From the NCBI RefSeq assembly GCF_001646785.1, contig NZ_LRRH01000062.1:1-64000 (forward strand): a stretch of DNA of 64,000 nt, read 5' to 3'. This DNA comes from Rhodococcus phenolicus (GTDB lineage: Bacteria; Actinomycetota; Actinomycetes; Mycobacteriales; Mycobacteriaceae). Positions within the stretch are counted from its first letter, which is position 1, and the number at the start of each line of letters is the position of its first letter. This document shows, piece by piece, positions 59,629 through 64,000 of this stretch. Made by a program: the position numbers and the translations under genes. Below the pieces are notes generated by a model that was given only the letters and a program-made list of their open reading frames with translations, did no database searches and was not told where the DNA came from.

Positions 59629-60573
59629 ATGCTCTCGGTGATCTTGAGACGTACCGCGCTGGCGGTGCCCACGCTCTTCGGTGTATCCATCGTCGTCTTC
59701 CTACTCATGCAGGTCCTGCCGGGTGACCCGGTCGCGTCCTTCATGACCGAGGATTCGACCGATGCCGAACGTCAGGCAATGCGGGCCGAACTCGGCCTGG
59801 ACCGTCCCCTGCCGGTCCGCTATCTCGATTGGCTGACGTCGGCCTTCCAAGGGGATCTCGGCTACTCCCTGCAACGGCGCAGAGAAGTCCTCGACCTGTT
59901 GACCCAGGCGATCGGGAACACTCTCGTCCTGGCTCTCGCCTCCGCGGTGTTCGGCATCGTCGCCGGCATCGCAATCGGATTCGTCGCAGGTGTCCGTCGC
60001 GGTTCCGTGGTGGACCGGGTGGTGTCGGTGATCAGCCTGTCCGGCCTGAGCATCCCGTCGTTCTTCCTCGCGATCGTGCTCCTGGCGGTGTTCTCCGGAG
60101 GCTTGAAGTGGTTCCCATCGGGCGGGGCGGTTCTCGACGAGGGAATCGGTACGGCGCTGCGGCACCTGACCCTTCCCGTTCTTGCCGGATCGCTGGTCAC
60201 GATGGCGATCACGGCCCGGGTGACCCGGGCGAGTGTCGTCGACGTGTACAGCTCGGACTTCATCGAGACCCTTCGAGCGAAGGGCCTGAGTTCCACCCAG
60301 ATCAACCGGCACGTGATGCGGAACGCGATCTCCCCGGTGCTCACCACATCCGGTGTTCAGATCGGTGCGCTGCTCGGCGGTTCGGTTCTGGTGGAGACGA
60401 TTTTCCGCTGGCCCGGTATGGGAATGCTCGTATTCAATGCGATCTCGTCGCGTGACCTGCTCGTCGTCCAGGGCGCGACCCTCGTGATCGCACTGTGCTT
60501 CGTCCTGATCAACCTGGCGGTCGATCTCGCACAGGCGGCCATCGATCCCCGAGTGAGAGCTGGTGTCGCATGA
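59629..60573 (+). CDS. ABC importer permease 1 (DppB-like)
   Basis: 314 residues with six membrane helices. N-terminal block LQVLPGDPVASFM is the DppB signature. The EAA-type loop, about residues 205-225 (DFIETLRAKGLSSTQINRHV), contacts the ATPase. It follows the binding protein by 16 bases with GAGGGGGAG upstream and overlaps the second permease by 4 bases. Confidence 0.93.
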   Translation: MLSVILRRTALAVPTLFGVSIVVFLLMQVLPGDPVASFMTEDSTDAERQAMRAELGLDRPLPVRYLDWLTSAFQGDLGYSLQRRREVLDLLTQAIGNTLVLALASAVFGIVAGIAIGFVAGVRRGSVVDRVVSVISLSGLSIPSFFLAIVLLAVFSGGLKWFPSGGAVLDEGIGTALRHLTLPVLAGSLVTMAITARVTRASVVDVYSSDFIETLRAKGLSSTQINRHVMRNAISPVLTTSGVQIGALLGGSVLVETIFRWPGMGMLVFNAISSRDLLVVQGATLVIALCFVLINLAVDLAQAAIDPRVRAGVA

Positions 60574-61526
60574 CCACACTTCTCCTGCAACAAGGTCCAC
60601 TCGCCGGCAGCGCGCCGACGACCGAATCGAAGGTGGAGGCGGAGCGACTCCGCGAAGCATGGCTGGCCGAGGAAGAGAGCGTCCGCAGCCAGTCGTTCTG
60701 GAAGGAGACGGGCCGGCGGTTCCTCTCCAACAAGGTCGGGGTCAGCGCGGCGGGCGTCGTGCTGCTCCTGGTCCTCGCGGCGATCTTCGCGCCGCTGATC
60801 ACGAGCTACGACCCGCTCGTCGGTAACCCCGCCGACCGCCTGCTCGGGGTGTTCAGCGGAGGGCACGTGCTCGGTACCGACGAACAGGGCCGGGACATGT
60901 TCGCCCGCATCGTCTACGGCGGACGGCTGTCACTGGTGGCCGGCTTCGTGCCCACCCTCGTCGCGGCACTGATCGGCACCGCGATCGGCGTCACGGCCGG
61001 CATGATCAGTGGGCTGATCGGCAGCGCCCTGATGCGCGCAATGGATGTGCTGTATGCATTCCCGGCCATCCTGCTGGCCATCGCGGTCGGTGCCTCCCTC
61101 GGACCCGGCCTGACGAACACGGTGATCGCGGTGACGATCGTGTTCATCCCCCCGGTCGCACGTGTCGCGGAGTCCGCGACCCGGCGGGTGGTCTCCCGCG
61201 AGTACATCGAGGCCGCCCGCCTGACCGGAGCATCGCGCATCCGGATCGCCCGCAGCCAGGTGCTGCCGAACGTGCTGAACGACATCATCGTCTACTCGTC
61301 CGGCCTGGTCGGCATCGCGATGATCACCGCGGCGAGCCTGAGCTTCCTCGGCCTGGGCTCCCCGCCGCCGGCGCCGGAATGGGGCTACATGCTCAACAGC
61401 ATGCGCGGCGCGCTCTACGTCGAACCGCTGGTGGCCATGATTCCGGGCATCTTCATCTTCCTCGCCTCGGTCGCGTTCAACATGGCGAGCGACGCCCTTC
61501 GCGAAGCAATGGATTCGCGTCTGTGA
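60570..61526 (+). CDS. ABC importer permease 2 (DppC-like)
   Basis: 318 residues from ATG 60570 in the ATGA overlap; the frame is open upstream only through the previous gene. Six membrane helices. DppC hallmarks are HVLGTDEQGRDMFARIVYG (about 93-111) and the EAA loop EYIEAARLTGASRIRIARSQ. The N-terminal 50 residues are a cytosolic tail, common in this subunit. Confidence 0.93.
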   Translation: MTTLLLQQGPLAGSAPTTESKVEAERLREAWLAEEESVRSQSFWKETGRRFLSNKVGVSAAGVVLLLVLAAIFAPLITSYDPLVGNPADRLLGVFSGGHVLGTDEQGRDMFARIVYGGRLSLVAGFVPTLVAALIGTAIGVTAGMISGLIGSALMRAMDVLYAFPAILLAIAVGASLGPGLTNTVIAVTIVFIPPVARVAESATRRVVSREYIEAARLTGASRIRIARSQVLPNVLNDIIVYSSGLVGIAMITAASLSFLGLGSPPPAPEWGYMLNSMRGALYVEPLVAMIPGIFIFLASVAFNMASDALREAMDSRL

Positions 61527-61553
61527 CAAGACGATCGACGGAAGGAGCGTGCA

Positions 61554-62609
61554 ATGACCATCACGACTGAAAACCCCGATGTATCCACGCCGAAGTCGCG
61601 GCACCCGGTTCTGGAAATCCTCGACGTCTCCAAGTCGTTCCCGGTGCGGGACGGATTCAAGACTCGTTCGCTCTCGGCCGTGGACCACGTGTCGCTTTCG
61701 GTCGACGAGGGCACCACCCTCGGAATCGTCGGCGAATCGGGTTGTGGCAAATCGACACTCGCCCGGATCATCGTCGGTCTCCACACGGCGAGCAACGGAG
61801 AGATCATCTTCGACGGCAAGCAGATCTCGACCACCGGAAAGCGCGACCGCGCCGCCGTCGAGCAGATGCAGATGGTGTTCCAGGACCCGTCGTCCGCTCT
61901 CAATCCCCGGGCCACGATCAGCGAGTCGATCGCCTTCCCGCTGCGGGTACAGGGTGTCGCTGCCGACGAGATCGACCGACGCGTCGCGAAGGTCATGGCG
62001 GACGTGGGTCTGCCGAGCAACTACGCCGGCAACTACCCGCATCAACTCAGCGGCGGGCAGCGCCAGCGCGTGAACATCGCTCGTGCACTTGCACTGCAGC
62101 CCAAGCTGATCGTCCTGGACGAGGCGGTGTCGGCGCTCGACAAGTCGATTCAGGCCCAGGTCCTGAACCTCCTCGAGGACCTGCAGGAAGAGTACGGACT
62201 CACGTACGTCTTCATCAGTCACGATCTCAACGTGATCGAGTACATCAGCGATCGCATCGCGGTGATGTACCTGGGGCAGGTCGTCGAATCCGGTGCCGCG
62301 TCGGACCTCTACGAGCATCCTCTGCATCCCTACACCCAGCTGCTGTTCTCCTCCATTCCCAATCTCGATCCCGACGAGAGCCGGCGCGACGATCCGGAGG
62401 CCGTCGATGCGGGGGAGATCCCGAGCCCGCTGAACCCTCCGAGCGGGTGCCGGTTCCGGACCCGATGTTCGTTCGCCCACGACCGGTGCGCGAGCGAGGC
62501 GCCGGTGCAGGTCGAGGTGTCGAGCGGACACACCGTCGCTTGCCACCTGTACCCGGAAGGAGGTGCGCGCGACCTCGTCGAGCTTCTTCCAGGAGTTTCC
62601 CAGCAGTGA
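61554..62609 (+). CDS. ABC importer ATPase 2 (DppF-like)
   Basis: 351 residues. Walker A GESGCGKST (about residues 62-70), Q-loop FQDPSSALNPR, signature LSGGQRQR, Walker B LIVLDEAVSALD, H-loop ISHDLN. The C-terminal cysteine-rich extension (CRFRTRCSFAHDRC) is the DppF/OppF type. GGAAGGAG precedes the ATG. With DppD it forms the heterodimeric ATPase of the importer. Confidence 0.94.
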   Translation: MTITTENPDVSTPKSRHPVLEILDVSKSFPVRDGFKTRSLSAVDHVSLSVDEGTTLGIVGESGCGKSTLARIIVGLHTASNGEIIFDGKQISTTGKRDRAAVEQMQMVFQDPSSALNPRATISESIAFPLRVQGVAADEIDRRVAKVMADVGLPSNYAGNYPHQLSGGQRQRVNIARALALQPKLIVLDEAVSALDKSIQAQVLNLLEDLQEEYGLTYVFISHDLNVIEYISDRIAVMYLGQVVESGAASDLYEHPLHPYTQLLFSSIPNLDPDESRRDDPEAVDAGEIPSPLNPPSGCRFRTRCSFAHDRCASEAPVQVEVSSGHTVACHLYPEGGARDLVELLPGVSQQ

Positions 62610-62627
62610 AATCGAGAAAGGGCATCA

Positions 62628-62828
62628 ATGATGGCTGTTTCACCGAACGACATGGTCGCGGCGCTTCTGTCGGCCGCGCAGCTGACCGTGGACGCGCACG
62701 AGTTCGACACCATGGTCAGGGACTATCCGGTCATTCGGGCAGCGGCGGACTCGCTGTACCTCCCGGAACTCGAATTCGTCGAGCCGGCTGTGACCTTCGA
62801 TTCGAGGACTGCATTTCTTCCCGTGTAG
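62628..62828 (+). CDS. Small AtzG/GatC-like partner of the second amidase
   Basis: 66 residues. ATG 62628 (a second ATG at 62631) follows GAGAAAGGG. A helix at about 5-20 and another at 28-45, then an extended C-terminus (ELEFVEPAVTFDS). This size, the helix arrangement and the position 28 bases before an amidase recall the small AtzG/DUF4089 or GatC subunits that wrap around their amidase partner. That identity is inferred from layout, not from strong sequence identity. Confidence 0.7.
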   Translation: MMAVSPNDMVAALLSAAQLTVDAHEFDTMVRDYPVIRAAADSLYLPELEFVEPAVTFDSRTAFLPV

Positions 62829-62856
62829 GCGCTGAAGCTCAGAAAGGAAAACTCCT

Positions 62857-64000
62857 GTGACAAGCGATATTCCGCTCACGATCAAAGAGGCCGCGGAGGC
62901 GCTGCGAACGGGCGAGACGACGTCGGTGGCGATCACCGAAGCCGTGCTCGCACGGGTCGAGCGGCTCAACGACGAACTCGGTGCCTATGTCACCGTCACC
63001 AAGGACCAGGCCCTCGAACAGGCGGCCCGCGCAGACGTCGATCTGGCTGCCGGGAAGGACACCGGCCCGCTGCAGGGAATTCCGCTTGCGGTCAAGGACA
63101 TCATCGCGATGCGGGGAGCCGGTACCACGGCCAACAGCCGCATCCTCGACGGTGGCTGGTGCCCGGACCACGAGGCTCCGGTCGCGGCACGTCTGCGGGC
63201 CGCCGGGTCGGTGTTCGTGGGCAAGACGACCACGAGCGAGTTCGCGCTCGGACTTCCGGACCCGGACAAGGGCTTCCTCGTGCCGCACAACCCGTGGAAC
63301 GTGGCGCACACACCCGCGGGTTCGAGTTCGGGCACCGGGATCGCCGTCGCGGCGGGGTTGGCGCTCGGTGGTCTCGGAACCGACACCGGCGGGTCGGTGC
63401 GCGGTCCGGCGGCCGCGAACGGCCACACCGGCCTGAAGGTGACCTTCGGGCGTGTGCCGAAGAGCGGGGTGGTTCCGCTCGGGTACAGCCTCGACAGCAT
63501 CGGGCCGATGGCTCGCAGCGCGTACGACTGCGCTCTCATGCTCGAGGTGATGGCCGGCTTCGATCCCAGCGACCCGAACGCTGCCGACGTGCCCGTGCCG
63601 GTGTACTCCACACAGCTCGACGGGGACGTCGACGCGCTGAAGATCGCGCTCCCGATGCCGTACTTCTTCGACCACGAGATGCTCGATCCCGAGGTGCGCG
63701 ACGCAGTTCTGGCAGCAGTCGGCCGGCTCGGCGAGATGGGTGCGGCCGTGGCCGAGACGAGCCTTCCCTACGCCGCAGAGGCCAAGGAAGCGAACCACAT
63801 CATCCTGGTCGCGGAGGCGTTCGCCTACCACCGCAACAACCTTGTCTCCCGCTGGACCAACTACGGTGCCTTCACCCGCCCCTCACTCGCCCGAGGCGCT
63901 TTCTTCTCCTCCGCCGACGTGATGCAGGCGAACAGGCTGCGGACCGCATTCTCCGCGGAAGTTGCCTCGCTGTTCCGTGAGCACGACGTCATCGTCACGC
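62857..64000 (+). CDS. Amidase signature enzyme, second (3' end outside window)
   Basis: At least 381 residues, open to the window end; the family usually has 450-500. GTG 62857 is preceded by AAAGGA. The triad is complete: K80 in AVKDII, cis-serine in GSSSGT (155-160), nucleophile S180 in GTDTGGSVRG. It resembles GatA/AtzE-type amidases and the first amidase of this island only distantly. Together with the small preceding protein it may form an AtzE/AtzG-like pair hydrolysing the imported amide. Confidence 0.9.
   Translation, partial: MTSDIPLTIKEAAEALRTGETTSVAITEAVLARVERLNDELGAYVTVTKDQALEQAARADVDLAAGKDTGPLQGIPLAVKDIIAMRGAGTTANSRILDGGWCPDHEAPVAARLRAAGSVFVGKTTTSEFALGLPDPDKGFLVPHNPWNVAHTPAGSSSGTGIAVAAGLALGGLGTDTGGSVRGPAAANGHTGLKVTFGRVPKSGVVPLGYSLDSIGPMARSAYDCALMLEVMAGFDPSDPNAADVPVPVYSTQLDGDVDALKIALPMPYFFDHEMLDPEVRDAVLAAVGRLGEMGAAVAETSLPYAAEAKEANHIILVAEAFAYHRNNLVSRWTNYGAFTRPSLARGAFFSSADVMQANRLRTAFSAEVASLFREHDVIVT

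Noticed and set aside
1-64000. tRNA, rRNA, CRISPR, insertion sequences, prophage
   Set aside because: No cloverleaf, ribosomal sequence, spaced direct repeats, transposase or phage structural genes were seen on reading both strands.

Overview
The window is high-GC DNA from a mycolic-acid-containing actinomycete, most probably Rhodococcus or a close relative. The evidence is a full mce operon (two YrbE permeases plus MceA-F), a mycothiol-dependent type maleylpyruvate isomerase, a single-chain acyl-CoA carboxylase of the mycobacterial long-chain type, three MpaB/DUF2236 proteins, and a WXG-type secretion substrate module. The genus is inferred from gene content. No rRNA, tRNA, CRISPR array, transposase or phage gene was seen.

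Layout. 165-9340 (+): a small membrane protein, then an mce lipid-import operon whose genes nearly all overlap at GTGA or ATGA. It carries an extra 72-residue protein between mceB and mceC that looks like a copy of the MceC N-terminus. 9408-13503: two MpaB-like proteins, a class I glutamine amidotransferase-like protein, L-2-hydroxyglutarate oxidase and a short GntR regulator. 13534-19614: a complete 3-hydroxybenzoate/gentisate pathway. genH and genK (-) face genR and genD-genF-genM (+), taking 3-hydroxybenzoate through gentisate, maleylpyruvate and fumarylpyruvate to fumarate and pyruvate. 19697-26584: a secreted Excalibur protein, an alpha/beta-hydrolase without the usual nucleophile serine, and an 1829-residue acyl-CoA carboxylase. 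26585-34735: a 726-bp gap, two unknown or lipoprotein genes, a third MpaB protein, a zinc alcohol dehydrogenase, an orphan ParA with a basic partner, a CoA-binding protein, a secreted SxxK serine hydrolase and a decayed enoyl-CoA hydratase gene.

34695-40943: detached cytochrome-oxidase-type subunits (IV and III) with two paralogous multi-pass membrane proteins, under a divergent TetR gene with palindromes between them. Then come a regulator remnant, an exonuclease-BRCT-TerD fusion and a rhodanese. 41101-47930 (-): a beta-propeller protein, a GH3 glycosidase, and a three-gene module (EspC-like protein, large WXG protein, lipoprotein) with type VII secretion features. 48119-52747 (+): a 1542-residue SF1 helicase with a C-terminal Vsr/MTES_1575-like nuclease domain, a candidate single-gene defence protein. 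52839-53414 (-): a DinB protein.

53703-64000 (+, continuing past the edge): an amide-utilisation island with an amidase, an MFS transporter, a complete peptide/opine-type ABC importer, a small AtzG/GatC-like protein and a second amidase cut by the window end. Palindromes precede both transcription units.

Two 49-bp copies of a palindromic repeat lie between convergent genes at 19644 and 40972. They look like members of a REP-like family. Start sites were chosen from Shine-Dalgarno matches, overlaps, or a TANNNT box 6-8 bases upstream (possible leaderless transcripts). All functions are read from family motifs without any database search.
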